Shown here one piece after another: positions 12,669 through 23,815 of a stretch of 64,000 bases of DNA. A program made the position numbers and the translations under genes. Every line of letters begins with the position of its first letter. The first letter of the stretch is position 1. The stretch comes from Polyodon spathula. Lineage: Eukaryota > Chordata > Actinopteri > Acipenseriformes > Polyodontidae. Under the pieces are notes generated by a model that saw nothing but the letters and a program-made list of their open reading frames with translations, was not told the DNA's origin and did no database searches. The DNA lies in NCBI RefSeq assembly GCF_017654505.1, contig NC_054536.1, positions 33,458,446-33,522,445 of the forward strand, written 5' to 3'.

Positions 12669-13224
12669 TGTGAGGCGAGAGTGTATTAAATGGAAAGTCC
12701 AGACAGTAATGTATGTGTACAGAAATAAAATAATTTATTTTTATTATCTATACACAACAAAATAATTAAATAACAAAAGAAAACAAAATGGCGTGAGGGA
12801 AGGAGTGCAGAGGTGAAATCCAAAACAGATCGTGAGAACTCGTCTTTAATCGTCTTCGTGGCGAACCATACATAAACAAAAAAAAGACAAAAGAAATGTT
12901 AGTGTTTTCAAAAAATCCCGCTGCACCAAACTAGTCTCTCCCTCCACCCGTTACTCCTCCTATTTTACTTTCGGACCAACCCCGAACACAGTAGTACATT
13001 CCTTTAGTATGTAATGTCCCGCCTCTGTAGTCAGTGTAACATCAATCCCCAACTGACAAGTGTCCTTATCCTTCACTTGACTCCAGTGGCTGGAATTTAC
13101 ATACTCGTACTTCCGCCCCTCACCAAGGTGCCACCCCTCAAAAAGATGACTTTTGCCACAAGATTTTGGTAAGGGAAGTCCGGAGTTGGTTTGATGCCAT
13201 CTACTGTCGGGAGGCTGAATCACA
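12669..13224 (-). mobile_element. Solo LTR, minus orientation
   Basis: On the minus strand it begins TGTGATTCAGCCTCCCGAC and ends CGCCTCACA. A poly(A)-signal-rich AATAAAAATAAA stretch lies near the end. The CCTCCCGAC motif near the 5' end is shared with other LTRs here. No matching target duplication was found. The minus-strand open frame at 12960-13223 lies inside it and is not a gene. Confidence 0.6.
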
Positions 13225-13680
13225 GACCTAAATCCCTTTGACTCATTACAATCATATATAAATAATATATAATAACTTGCAAGCTAAAGCAAGTTTACGG
13301 CACGATTGAGTAGAAACTATTAAACCTGATTTCTGAATGTACTGAAATTTTATTTTCTTATATGGAAATATGTTTTTGTTTTTTCCTTCAGTTCTCAAGT
13401 TATAAATGATTTAATTGATTGTTGATGCTTGTCCAGTAATAACACTGAATTGATGCTGCTTAACTGCATTTAGGAATAAAAGATGAAAACGCCTTGTTGC
13501 CCCTTGTGTTTATCATCATTCAATAGCTACCGTAGGCTACAATAGCTGCAATACATACTCTAATGACCCTACCTTGCAGTTTGGAGTTGCCATCATCCGT
13601 GGACAAAATTGCTGATGCTCAGTCAAAAAGATCCACAAATTGCTGAAGTCTTGTTTGATTTTCCAGAAAAAGGGTTTCAT
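13225..13680. other. Non-coding spacer
   Basis: AT-rich sequence with no recognised feature before the integrase fossil. Confidence 0.45.
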
Positions 13681-13689
13681 TTGTGAATA

Positions 13690-14700
13690 AACAAGGTCTG
13701 GTATATCGACAGATACCTGGAAAAAATGGTGGCCAGCGATTCCAGTTGGTAGTGGTGTCCTCACCTTTTCTCGTCTATTATTATGAGTCATCTCTGTGGG
13801 CATTTAGGGCTTCTCAAAACATTATTGAGAATACTAGAAGTTGCCTGGTTGCCAGGGGTTCGGAAGGACACATGGACACACACCAAAGAGTGTCAGATTA
13901 AATCTTCCAACAAACCTGCCAGGTATGCTACAATCAACATTGGTCTCTGAACCAGATGAGATGCTGGGAGTTGACCTTATGGGGCCACTTCCCAGAAGTA
14001 AAAAAGGAAATATATACCTTCTGGTCATAGTTGACTACTACTCCAAGTGGGTGGTAATGTCTCCCCTTAAGGACAGAAAAACTCCAAAGAGAACCAACAT
14101 TCTTATACAGAAGATTTTTACCAGATGGGGCACACCAAAGTATTTAGTATCCAATCGAGGCCTCCAGTTCACAAGGCATTATGGATGTATTTAAATTAGC
14201 GGGGGGGGGGGGGTTAAAAACTGACAACCAGTTAACATCCTCAGAAGAAACTTACAGAGCACATAAACCATACTGTCAAGGCCATGATTGCATCATTTGT
14301 TGAGAAGAACCATCAGTGTTGGGATCAGTGGATCCCGCAATTTCGTTAGGCCATCAAACAGGAGACAACTGGTTTCTCGCCAGCCGAGTTAAAGATTGGT
14401 CATATCCTAAAAGGCCCTCTCAACTGTCTAATCGTGGCAAATCCAGTAGCAACTAGCACAAGAGGTCAGGCAAAATATTACAATGCCTGAAAAACCGATG
14501 TGCATTATAGAGAAGGTGATCTCGTCTGGATAAAAATGCATTCACTTTCTGACCCTACTGAAAAGTTCTCTGCTAAACTGACTCCAAAATGGACAGGGCC
14601 AGCCATGATAGTTAAAAAACAGGGTCCTAATAATTAATAAAGTTCAAATGGGGTCAAAAATTACAAATTGAATGTTGTGAATCTTAAACCCTATTATGGG
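13690..14700 (+). pseudogene. Gypsy (Ty3) integrase fossil
   Basis: A decayed zinc-binding pre-integrase segment ([10 protein letters not shown]) is followed by the integrase core: MLGVDLMGPLPRSKKGN, VIVDYYSKWV and FTRWGTPKYLVSN. The first catalytic Asp is in VDLMGP. The usual second Asp (VSDRG in relatives) is Asn here, so the active site is lost. After a poly(G)14 run near 14200, which breaks the frame, come TEHINHTVKAMIASF, ETTGFSPAELKIG and KFSAKLTPKWTGPA. This is the C-terminal integrase part seen in chromovirus-like Gypsy elements. Several stops occur. The enzyme would have inserted the cDNA of the element. It is followed by a polypurine tract. Confidence 0.8.
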
Positions 14701-14719
14701 AAACCAATATCTAATACCT

Positions 14720-14737
14720 CTGGGGGAAGGGGGGGAC
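14720..14737 (+). other. Polypurine tract
   Basis: CTGGGGGAAGGGGGGGA lies directly before a TGTGTAGCAACT sequence. This is the expected layout of the plus-strand primer site and 3' LTR of a Gypsy element. Position relative to the integrase fossil supports it. Confidence 0.6.
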
Positions 14738-14740
14738 GAC

Positions 14741-15615
14741 TGTGTAGCAACTACCACATAAATGTGGGACAATAAGCTTTCCACCTGCTGTCATATTTTT
14801 AGCAGCAATAAGCCTGGCCAGGCAACACCTCTATTTTTTTAAGGAAAAGGCACACAAAATACATTTTCCGCTTTTTTTACCGTTTCTCTTTAGCCCATGG
14901 AGTTTATTAGGTGTACCCCTTTAAGAAAGGCGTCCTTGTTACATAATGGGCCATGCCCACATTTCTTAAAAATGAGACAGTTTCCAGTAATGGAGTGGGG
15001 AGGAAGGAGTAACATGTCAAGGCTGTAGTGCTAAAAAAGGAAGGTATTAATTGAAAGTACACTGATAGACATGTTGCTTTTATTGTTTTGTAGCTTGTAA
15101 AGTTTGTAATCCATTGCAGTTCATTCATTAAAGCCTGCAGGTGGATACAAAAAAGTAAAAATAACAACCAAAAACAAACTACAATGGAGCTGTGTTATTA
15201 CTGTGGACACCTTGCTCTGCTGTTGGATCTCCATTCCTCCAACGCCATGATCAGCAAGAATATTGCTGAAAAATCATCCTTCCTGCTTTGGATTACTGGT
15301 GAGACCGACCTGGTCTTTGTTTTTTGCATTGGGTATTATTTTTTCAGTTTTTTTTGGGGGGGATTAAAAATATATTTTTTGGAAATGGATATTTCGGAGT
15401 GTTTACAAATACTGTTTGATATAGTATTTTTGATTTTCGGGGACTATTATTCTTGTTTGTTCTTTTCTAATGGACCCGTGCTAGTAATCTGCTTGTTGTC
15501 ACCGTATTACCAGTTTTGTGTTTCAAAGCATATACATTGTTTTTTTTTCTCTTTCTTTTCATTCAGAGCATTGGTTAATAATTGTGTAAATAAATGGTCA
15601 TTTTGAGTTTGATAC
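14741..15615 (+). mobile_element. Probable 3' LTR of the Gypsy element
   Basis: It starts TGTGTAGCAAC right after the polypurine tract. An AATAAATGG poly(A) signal lies near 15590. The 3' boundary (GATACA) is a guess, because no 5' LTR is present for comparison. The open frame at 15184-15606 lies inside it and shows no family resemblance. Confidence 0.4.
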
Positions 15616-15917
15616 ATTTCCCTTTTTTCATATTTGCTATTAAGCAGTCTTCTATTTTCACTTCTATTTTCATTGAGGTGCATATTTTATCTCTCTGTGG
15701 TTGGTCCTCTAATTTAAAAATTATAATTGGTAATGTTTGTTATAAGCTCTTCTTTTCAATGGGGATTGTTTTAAATTCAGACTAAGTTGTCTAACTCATC
15801 TTTAATTAATGACTGCATTACCTTGTTTATGAAGGTGAATCTTATGGTGTTTGGCCTTGAGTAATGTGCTGATGACAGTAAGGTGAACAACATAATGTGT
15901 CTCTGCATTGATTTCAG

Positions 15918-16014
15918 GCATTGGGACAGTCACCAGCAAGGCTCCAGCAGTGCCCCAGAGACTGGAAACGAACGACAGCATGATGGCCGAGACCATGATG
16001 AAACGGATGAACAA
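15918..16014 (+). CDS. Candidate 97-bp host-gene exon (unidentified)
   Basis: The stretch is preceded by CTCTGCATTGATTTCAG (acceptor) and followed by AA|GTGAGC (strong donor). In the phase that takes two bases to finish a codon, it reads IGTVTSKAPAVPQ, then RLETNDSMMAETMM and KRMN, with no stop. Composition is GC-richer and more protein-like than its surroundings, and no transposon family fits. I do not recognise the protein. It could be an internal exon of a long-intron gene spanning the window, or chance. No partner exon was found with similar confidence. Confidence 0.35.
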
Positions 16015-16142
16015 GTGAGCAGAATTTTTCTTTTCAAAATAAAGTACTTGTATCTTGTACAGTCAGCACTCAGATATACGACAGTCAGATACACGTCAGT
16101 CACGTTTTACTGTCCTTGTATTAAGAATAAAATCAAATCAAT

Positions 16143-16146
<4 letters not shown>

Positions 16147-16203
<57 letters not shown>
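16147..16203. repeat. (TA)n microsatellite
   Basis: About 28 TA units, directly abutting the 5' end of the next LTR, as also happens at 6101. Confidence 0.95.
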
Positions 16204-16205
<2 letters not shown>

Positions 16206-16679
16206 TAACACGGCAGGGAACGTGTGCGAATGCACGTTGTGTTGATATAATTTGCTTAATTATTATCAGCACCTGGGGATTATTGTGAATTAGGACAAGG
16301 TGCATGGTAGAAATAGTCAGCAGACAGTCTACTTGGGGCTGCTGTGTAGAAGGGAGCAGAAAGAGTGCTCTGATCCCGAGCAGTTGTGAAAAGAAACATA
16401 AGTTTGTGTTTAACCTGTGTGTTTATTTTATGTTTACATTGCAGGTAAACAGCGTATCCGTCCTGCGAGCTCATCAGGGACCTGCAACAAAAGTGTAGTT
16501 AGTGCTCCGAAGGAGCAACGTGTTTGTTTGTGTTTGTTTATTTTGTGTTTGTGAATTATTAAAAATAGCGCGTCAGCGCTGGAAAAAATCAAGTTCCGTT
16601 TGAAAGGGACAACGAACTGTTAGTGAGTTTAAGTCATTTACAATATATATAAAACAAATGAATGCCCTTACCCGTCACA
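16204..16679 (+). mobile_element. Solo LTR
   Basis: The ends are TGTAACACGGCAGG and CCCGTCACA, with TGT...ACA termini. Internal composition is LTR-like: a weak TATA region near 16309, a GT-rich U3/R region, and repeated GTTTGTTT. No target duplication is visible because the left flank is the TA repeat. Confidence 0.6.
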
Positions 16680-17125
16680 CTCGATTTCCAAGTTTTGTGC
16701 TACAAAGCTCATCTCTTCAATGTTACAATTGACTTGTTTAACCATCACAGCCCGCATTTGTTTGTTTTTTTTTTTTTTTTTTTTTTCTGGGATGGCAAAT
16801 CAGTTTGTTTTTATTGTACACTGCAGTTACACAGCGCTTCCTCCAAAAACAAAACGAATGAGACAAGGCACGGTAACATAAAGATTAACTGCAATGCATT
16901 TGTTTTAAAAATCTATGATCTTTAGTTGCTTTTGTGAATTTACATTTGCAAGTGAACTGTGGCATTAGGGCCTTATCGAGCACTATATCATACTTGCCAA
17001 CATTTGGAAACTGTTCAGAGGGACACTTGGGGGGGGGGGGGGGGCAGGTGTTTGGTTATATGCATCATAAGCATACGAGGAGTCATACGCAGAAAACACT
17101 TCTTATCATATAATAGACGTATTCG
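16680..17125. other. Non-coding stretch with poly(T) and G16 run
   Basis: Poly(T) of about 22 at 16767-16788 and a run of 16 G at 17029-17044. Open frames across these runs are artefacts. Confidence 0.6.
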
Positions 17126-17470
17126 ACCCCCCCAACACAACACGACACCACCATCATGACAGTAAAAACAGACATAATGAAGCGTTCTTACCTAATGAAG
17201 TCTTCTTACCTTGGTTTAAGTTAGTGACTTTTGATTTCATTTTGCTGTTGTGTAGTTAATGGAGAATTTTTTTATGCTGCTACCCCCCCCCCCCCCCCAA
17301 CCCCAACACAACACACTGACACGGTGGTACATGCATTACATAAACAGACTTACCTAATGAAGCGTTCTTACTTTGGAAGAATTTAACCTGGTATAAGTTC
17401 AATGAGGAAACCCTTTTGATTTAATTTTGCTGTTGTGTCATTAATGGGGAATTTTACATGCTGCTACAAT
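17126..17470. repeat. Tandem duplication of ~170 bp with a C16 run
   Basis: Two units (about 17126-17283 and 17284-17470) share CCCCAACACAACAC, TTACCTAATGAAG and TTTTGCTGTTGTGT, each ending ATGCTGCTA. A run of 16 C at 17283-17298 lies at the junction. Confidence 0.7.
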
Positions 17471-17911
17471 CATATCATTCTGAATTAAAATACTACTTTT
17501 GTTGAAAATATAGTACAGCACCCACAAAACCAACTACAGTACATCTAAATGGAAGCCTACTCAGTGGTTACAATATGCAACTTCAACTTCGTTAATAAAA
17601 TAAATCAGGTTCATCTACAGTAAACACCCGCACAGTATTCTATCATCAAGTTTAACTTACATTTTAAATGTCAGTAATTAAATGCAATTAATGTATGTAT
17701 GAACTGGTTTCACATTGAATTAAACTAGTATACAGCTATTCAAGACATCTCATGCTTGTACAGTTGATCCTTAATCAACAGTTTAGCCTAGTCTGGAGAC
17801 ACCACACTTACAGAATGAAATAGCAATTCATTTTCCATGACCATGTAGCATGTGATGGGGTGAGTTAATCAGAAGGCGGGGCAGGAAAAGGGGATACATT
17901 TTGTTTTACAG
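17471..17911. other. AT-rich non-coding stretch
   Basis: No recognised feature. Confidence 0.5.
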
Positions 17912-18949
17912 CTTTACAGTAAACTAATGTGATCCATGGATGTGTCTCCATCCATTTGCATTTACACCAACTAAGACATAGCTTTACAGTAAACTAATGT
18001 GATCCATGATCCATCCATTTGCATTTCCTTCCATATGATGATGTAGATATCCTTCTGTCTGGTGTTAATGGCTGAAGTGTAATGCTGGCTCCAGGGATCA
18101 GCTTATTTGCCTCCCTGGTGCATCAGCACACACAACAGCTGCGATGCTGGCTCCGGGGATCAACCACAGTGCGGCCTCCCCAGCGCATCAGCATGACAAC
18201 CGTCTGGATTGAGCTAAGTAGGGTATATCTCTGGGGTCTTCAAGTGGACACCTTCCATCCTCAGTGTTTCGTCGACTAGCCCACGACACCTCAAGAGGGC
18301 TCGACGGTGATTCTGGCGTCCCAGCATCACCCCCCTCCGTCCCCCACTCAACTCAGCCCAGCTTACTTACCTGTACATCAGCGTTTCTTTCTTTCTATTG
18401 TGCTTGAGATCCCCAGCCAGAATCTTTCTGACTTAACCACAGTCAGTTGCTGCTCCTCTCTGCTGCTTCAGATAAGTTCTTCACTGTGCGACGCAACTCT
18501 TGGCCACTGAATCCGACGTCTCTGAGAAACCGGGTTGTAGAGTGTGCCACAAATCCTCGACAACCCACTTCCACTGGGTAAACCCGGACTCTCCATCCTC
18601 GCTGTTCCGCTTCAGTGGCTAGTTGAGCATACCGCAGTTTCTTCCTCTCGTACGCCTCATCTACAGCATCCTCCCATGGCACTGTTAACTCTACCAGGTG
18701 AACAAGGCGTGCTGATCCAGACCACAAGACAATATCTAGTTGAAGGTTAGTGGTGGCAATCTCAGGTGGAAAAATAAGCCGTTGACCAACATCTGCCAGC
18801 ATTTTCCAGTCTCTAGCAGCTTCCAGTTGTCCTGGGCGAGGATTGCTTTTAACACCTTTTCTTGGTGGTTGCATCGCGCCAAGTAAACCACCCTTGGTTA
18901 AGACCCACCTTAGCATGCGAAAATATCCTGCATTTACCGAAAACTTCAA
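17912..18949 (-). mobile_element. 3' end of a non-LTR retrotransposon with restriction-like C-terminal domain
   Basis: The minus strand carries the C-terminal coding end (18443-18949). It is followed by about 500 bp of 3' untranslated sequence. Near the 3' end is an imperfect 70-bp direct duplication (AGCTTTACAGTAAACTAATG at 17912 and 17981), a common LINE 3'-tail arrangement. The 5' part is missing. The piece at 39441-40330 is an RT fragment of the same family. Confidence 0.65.
18443..18949 (-). pseudogene. LINE polyprotein C-terminus (ELTVPWE / PVEVGCRGF domain)
   Basis: A 168-codon open frame reads MLRWVLTKGGL, PPRKGVKSNPRPGQ, LQLDIVLW, VELTVPWED, YERKKLRYAQL and YPVEVGCRGFVA. This block is widespread at the C-terminus of fish and invertebrate non-LTR retrotransposons. 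The D...ExT spacing looks like a PD-(D/E)xK restriction-like endonuclease, which would nick target DNA. That function is inference. The frame ends at a stop after AAERSSN, where relatives continue with WLWLRR. The continuation LWLSQKDSGWG sits just beyond the stop. It is 5'-truncated and starts at an arbitrary Met. Confidence 0.7.
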
Positions 18950-19090
18950 TCCATGTATACAGTTGAATTCTAATTATATTTTTCTATCGTTAATCATGTA
19001 AATACAGAAAGGTGACGTTAAGAAAATCAGTTTTCTGATTCAGTTTTCCGAAAACATTAGTTTTCAAAACGCTTTGTCATGTAAATGTAC
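18950..19090. other. Non-coding spacer
   Basis: Short AT-rich spacer between two LINE remnants. Confidence 0.4.
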
Positions 19091-19520
19091 TGAATGATAT
19101 AATGTTGTGCAGTGACAGTGCAGCAGAGCAGCCCCTCCCGCGCCCCCACTGCTTTATAATATTATTCCCAGAGGAGGTCAAGACTGCACCAGCTAGGAAA
19201 CTGCACAAACACAGAGTGCTGAGAGAGAGTCCAGAGACTCTCATTGCAGATTGCTCCCAGATTGGAGACAGCACTGTAACGACCAACCTGATGTTCTACA
19301 CAGAATATACCAGGGGCTGGCATGCAGCAATCTTCAGGCAGTATAGCCAAATAAAAAAAAGGCATAGATAACGGCAGACAGGAAGATTAACATCCCCACA
19401 GCAGTAAGCACTGACCCTGACAGCACACAGACAGCACTGAACAGTGAGAGCACAGCCCCAGAAGACACTGACCCCCTTGGCTCAGCCCAGCCCTCGGAGA
19501 TCCACAGCACAGTCTCACAG

Positions 19521-19988
19521 GTGTCCCTGCTGGTGGAGCTAGTGGAGGTCACAGAGTTGGTGCTGAAAAAGCTTACAGACAGCGACCGCACACAGCAGCT
19601 CAAAGACCAGCTCAGCCAGATCAGAATCGAGTACAAAGCCTCACTCAGAGTGCTCCGGGCTGAGATGAAGGAGCTGCAGCAGGACAAGGAGACTGAGGAG
19701 GGAGCTGACGGGAACGAGAGAAGAGCTGCAGTGCAGAGAGAAGAGTGTGCAGAGCAAGAGGGAGCAGTTGTAGAAACACACAGCCCCTCACTGCAACACC
19801 TCAGAGAACAACCCAGTCGGCACCGACACACACAGCACAACACAAACAACACCCCAGCCAGAGACACCGACACACACACAGACACACACACAGCACAAAA
19901 CAAACAGCACCCCAACCGGACACACCTACACATACACTCATACACAACACAACCACCACCCCAGACAGACACCGACACACACCGCTAG
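19521..19988 (+). pseudogene. LINE upstream ORF fragment, Thr/His-rich
   Basis: This 155-codon frame begins SLLVELVEVTELVLKKL and has a charged, probably coiled-coil stretch to about residue 75. It then turns into a low-complexity THTDTHT tail from CACACA repeats. It lies upstream of RT in the expected place for the N-terminal or linker part of a LINE. No catalytic motif is visible. The low-complexity tail also produces long antisense frames. Confidence 0.45.
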
Positions 19989-20115
19989 CCACATACAGAA
20001 CGAAGACACAGACTCCCAGTGAGAACCTGACACCACACATGACACTCCCAACACGCAGAATAACCCAGACACAGCAACGACCCCCTCAGACAGACAGGCT
20101 GCAAGATAATGCGAC

Positions 20116-21117
20116 ACAGAGGTAGCCCTGCTGATCGACTCCAACAGGAAGTACATTAACGAGCTGCGCTTCTTCCCTGGACAGAAGGTCTCAAAGATCT
20201 GGTCCCCGATAACAGAAAAGGACCTCCAGGTGCTATTCAAGTCAACCTTTGGCTCACCCAGCCACAAACTCACCCACACCGGCAGATAGGGCCACCTAGG
20301 AATTCCGACACTCAAAAATCATCATCTCCACCCTGCTGCCCAGGAAGGATTTCCACCCTCATACATTCCACAGGGTCAACGCAGAGATCTTGTACACCTC
20401 CGTGGGCTATTTCCCTGAGATATGGAATCCAGGACCAATAACCCCCATCTATAAAAGTGGAGACAAATTCGACTCCAATAACTACTCTGTGTGAGCAGTA
20501 ATCTGGGGAAGGTATTCTGCAGTATCATTAATGCCCAAATACTGGCCTTCCTTACCGAACACAGTGTCTTGAGTAAGAGTCAGATTGGATTTCTACCAAA
20601 TTACTATACCCAACACACCCTAATCAACAAACATGTAAACCAAAATAAAATAAAAAAAATATGCTTGCTTTATAGATTAAAAAAAAAAAAAAATCATTCA
20701 ATTCCATTTGGCATTGTAAAAACATAAAGTATACAACATTATTAAATCAATGTATACAGAAAATAAATGCTGTGTTAAGATTAACAATAAAAGACAGAAT
20801 TCTTCACACAGGGTCATGGAGTGAGCCCAACATTGTTCAGCATCTATATCAGCAAACTGGCCACAGTGTTGGAGCAGTGTGCAGCCCTTGGCCTCACTCC
20901 ACATGACAAAGAAATTAAATTCAAGCTCTACGCAGATGACCTGTTCCTGCTGTCCCCCGCAGAGCAGGGGCTACAGCAGAGCCTGGCACTGCTACAACAG
21001 TACTGTCAGACCTCGGCACTGGCAGTAAACATGGGTAAAACAAAGGTCATTATATTCAGAAAAAAAGCCAGATCTCAGTTAAATAAGTACCACTTCACCC
21101 TTGACAAAACATTTTAG
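20116..21117 (+). pseudogene. LINE reverse transcriptase, frameshifted
   Basis: The first part (20116-20490) reads NRKYINELRFFPGQK and, in changing frames, the GYFPEIWN region. The frame from 20491 has SSNLGKVFCSIINAQ and SKSQIGFLPNYYTQ. After a poly(A) break near 20680 it resumes at 20821 with MSPTLFSIYISKLA, then KLYADDLFLLSP. The YADD box is the RT catalytic site (about 20932). Part of the finger/palm between the two frames is replaced by A-rich sequence. Confidence 0.75.
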
Positions 21118-21359
21118 AACACTGCACAAACTACACCTAAGTTAGGCCTAAAATTCAGCACATCACCCAATAGAAGCTCTGCATACAGTTCTGCAAAAGT
21201 ATCCTGCAAATACAAAGGAAAGCAGGGCTCAATTAGGCCAATACCCACTATTGATTAATATACAAAAAAGAGCAATAAAATGTTGGCTTCATCTAAAAGA
21301 CAGCAACCCAAACTCTTACCACCATAAAGCCCTGCAATGCCAAGAGATGAGCCCAGGGA

Positions 21360-22075
21360 ACATAAGAACATAAGAAAGTTTACAAACGAGAGGAGGCCAT
21401 TCGGCCCATCTTGCTCGTTTGGTTGTTAGTAGCTTATTGATCCCAAAATCTCATCAAGCAGCTTCTTGAAGGATCCCAGGGTGTCAGCTTCAACAACATT
21501 ACTGGGGAGTTGATTCCAGACCCTCACAATTCTCTGTGTAAAAAAGTGCCTCCTATTTTCTGTTCTGAATGCCCCTTTGTCTAAACTCCATTTGTGACCC
21601 CTGGTCCTTGTTTCTTTTTTCAGGCTGAAAAAGTCCCTTGGGTCGACACTGTCAATACCTTTTAGAATTTTGAATGCTTGAATTAGGTCGCCACGTAGTC
21701 TTCTTTGTTCAAGACTGAACAGATTCAATTCTTTTAGCCTGTCTGCATATGACATGCCTTTTAAGCCCGGAATAATTCTGGTCGCTCTTTCTAGAGCAGC
21801 AATATCTTTTTTATAGCGAGGTGACCAGAACTGAACACAATATTCAAGATGAGGTCTTACTAGTGCATTGTACAGTTTTAACATTACTTCCCTTGATTTA
21901 AATTCAACACTTTTCACAATGTATCCGAGCATCTTGTTAGCCTTTTTTATAGCTTCCCCACATTGTCTAGATGAAGACATTTCTGAGTCAACAAAAACTC
22001 CTAGGTCTTTTTCATAGATTCCTTCTCCAATTTCAGTATCTCCCATATGATATTTATAATGTACTTTTTTTTTTT
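21360..22075 (-). mobile_element. CR1-type LINE 3' fragment inserted in the outer LINE
   Basis: The minus strand carries the C-terminal RT region and a short 3' tail ending TTCTTATGTTCTTATGTTC. That resembles the octamer repeats at CR1 3' ends. The outer LINE reads on both sides (SPAMPRDEP before, SQLVLKLIAP after). The fragment is 5'-truncated, typical of target-primed insertion. Confidence 0.75.
21426..22070 (-). pseudogene. CR1 reverse transcriptase C-terminus
   Basis: The frame reads EKDLGVFVDSEM, KKANKMLGYIVK, LYNALVRPHLEYCVQFW, ADRLKELNLFSLEQRRLRG and FFTQRIVRVWNQLP. These are the thumb and C-terminal motifs of CR1/L2-like RTs. It is open for over 200 codons but lacks the palm with YADD, so it cannot function. 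The first codons (upstream of about 22060) come from the outer LINE and a poly(T) run. Confidence 0.8.
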
Positions 22076-22227
22076 TTCCCCTCAGCCAACTGGTCCTGAA
22101 GCTCATCGCACCAAGCCACACTAATACCAACCAGCTTCAGAACAACACTACTCCAACACACACAATCAGAGTCAACCAAGTTACAGCAAAACATAAACAA
22201 GAATACTTCACCTATTGGGATACACAC

Positions 22228-22626
22228 ATGAAAACACAAAGCAAATTGGAACACTATTGGGCCCTAAAAAAACACTACATCCTAGCTGAATACCTGGCCA
22301 AGGTGAAAGACAGTAAACAAAGAAAGACACTAACAAAGTACAGGCTCAGTGAGCAAAGCCTGGCCATTGAGAAGGGCCGACATAGGCAGACATGGCTACA
22401 CAAAGAGGACAGGCTGTGTGACCACTGCCAGCTCGATCAAGTCGAAACAGAGATGCACTTTTTACTGCAGTGCACAAAATATTACAAGACAAGGGAAGCC
22501 TTCTTCCCAAAAATACAACATCTCTGCACAGAATTCCCAGACCTGCCAGAGCCAGAAAAACTCTCCATCCTCCTCAGAGAGCAGACAAGCTGTGCAGAAG
22601 AGGCAGCCCAGTACACAAGAGCCTGA
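22228..22626 (+). pseudogene. Outer LINE C-terminal zinc-binding domain
   Basis: This 132-codon frame has KYRLSEQSLAIEKGRH, then a CxxC...HFLLxC cluster (DRLCDHCQ, MHFLLQCTKYY). It is the usual C-terminal cysteine-histidine motif of this LINE group, thought to bind nucleic acid. It ends at a TGA, followed by the 3' untranslated region and (GA)n tail. Confidence 0.7.
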
Positions 22627-22901
22627 GGGGCAGAGAGTGAACACTGAGGCTCCTCACACAGAGAGGGAGGGAGGGAAGAATAGTAGTATACATTATTATC
22701 ATTATCATTATCATTATTATTGCTGTTTAAAACCATTACTTCAAATGTTTTATTGTTGTTTCTGATGTTGAACATTCAGTTGTAAATATGTTGTACTGTT
22801 GACTGATTGATTGATTGTATGTGAAATGGTGTATGTAAAATGACAATTGCCATCAATGCTTTGGCAATACCCAATACTGGTCATGCTAATAAAGCACTTT
22901 G

Positions 22902-23501
<600 letters not shown>

Positions 23502-23548
23502 AACCATGACCTATTCTGTGCTTACTGTGTATTAAGCAGGCTACGGTG

Positions 23549-23575
23549 AAAAAAAAAAAAAAAACAACAATAATA

Positions 23576-23613
<38 letters not shown>

Positions 23614-23615
23614 GT
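23549..23615. repeat. Poly(A) and (AAT)n microsatellite
   Basis: A15 followed by about 14 AAT/ATA units. Confidence 0.9.
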
Positions 23616-23815
23616 AATAATTTCATTTCAATTTAAAATATTTTTTTATTAAGGTACTTTAGCATTGTACAGTAATGTGTACGATGCAGCAGCATTATTT
23701 ATTCATCATTACTGGTAGCCTACAGGCTAAAGTATAAAGAAACTGCGCTAGGTATTCATTTGATTTTACTACCGTGACATATACATGAAATATAGGCCTA
23801 ATGTACAGAAATAAC

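Noticed and set aside
12960..13223. 87-codon minus-strand frame that looks protein-like
   Set aside because: Lies wholly within the U3/5' part of a solo LTR.
15184..15606. 140-codon plus frame after an ATG with a GTGAGA donor-like site
   Set aside because: Falls in the probable Gypsy 3' LTR; AT-rich, Phe-rich, no known domain.
19334..20040. 214- and 79-codon Cys/Val-rich minus-strand frames
   Set aside because: Antisense shadows of the CACACA-rich LINE ORF; no domain, and the plus strand explains the sequence.
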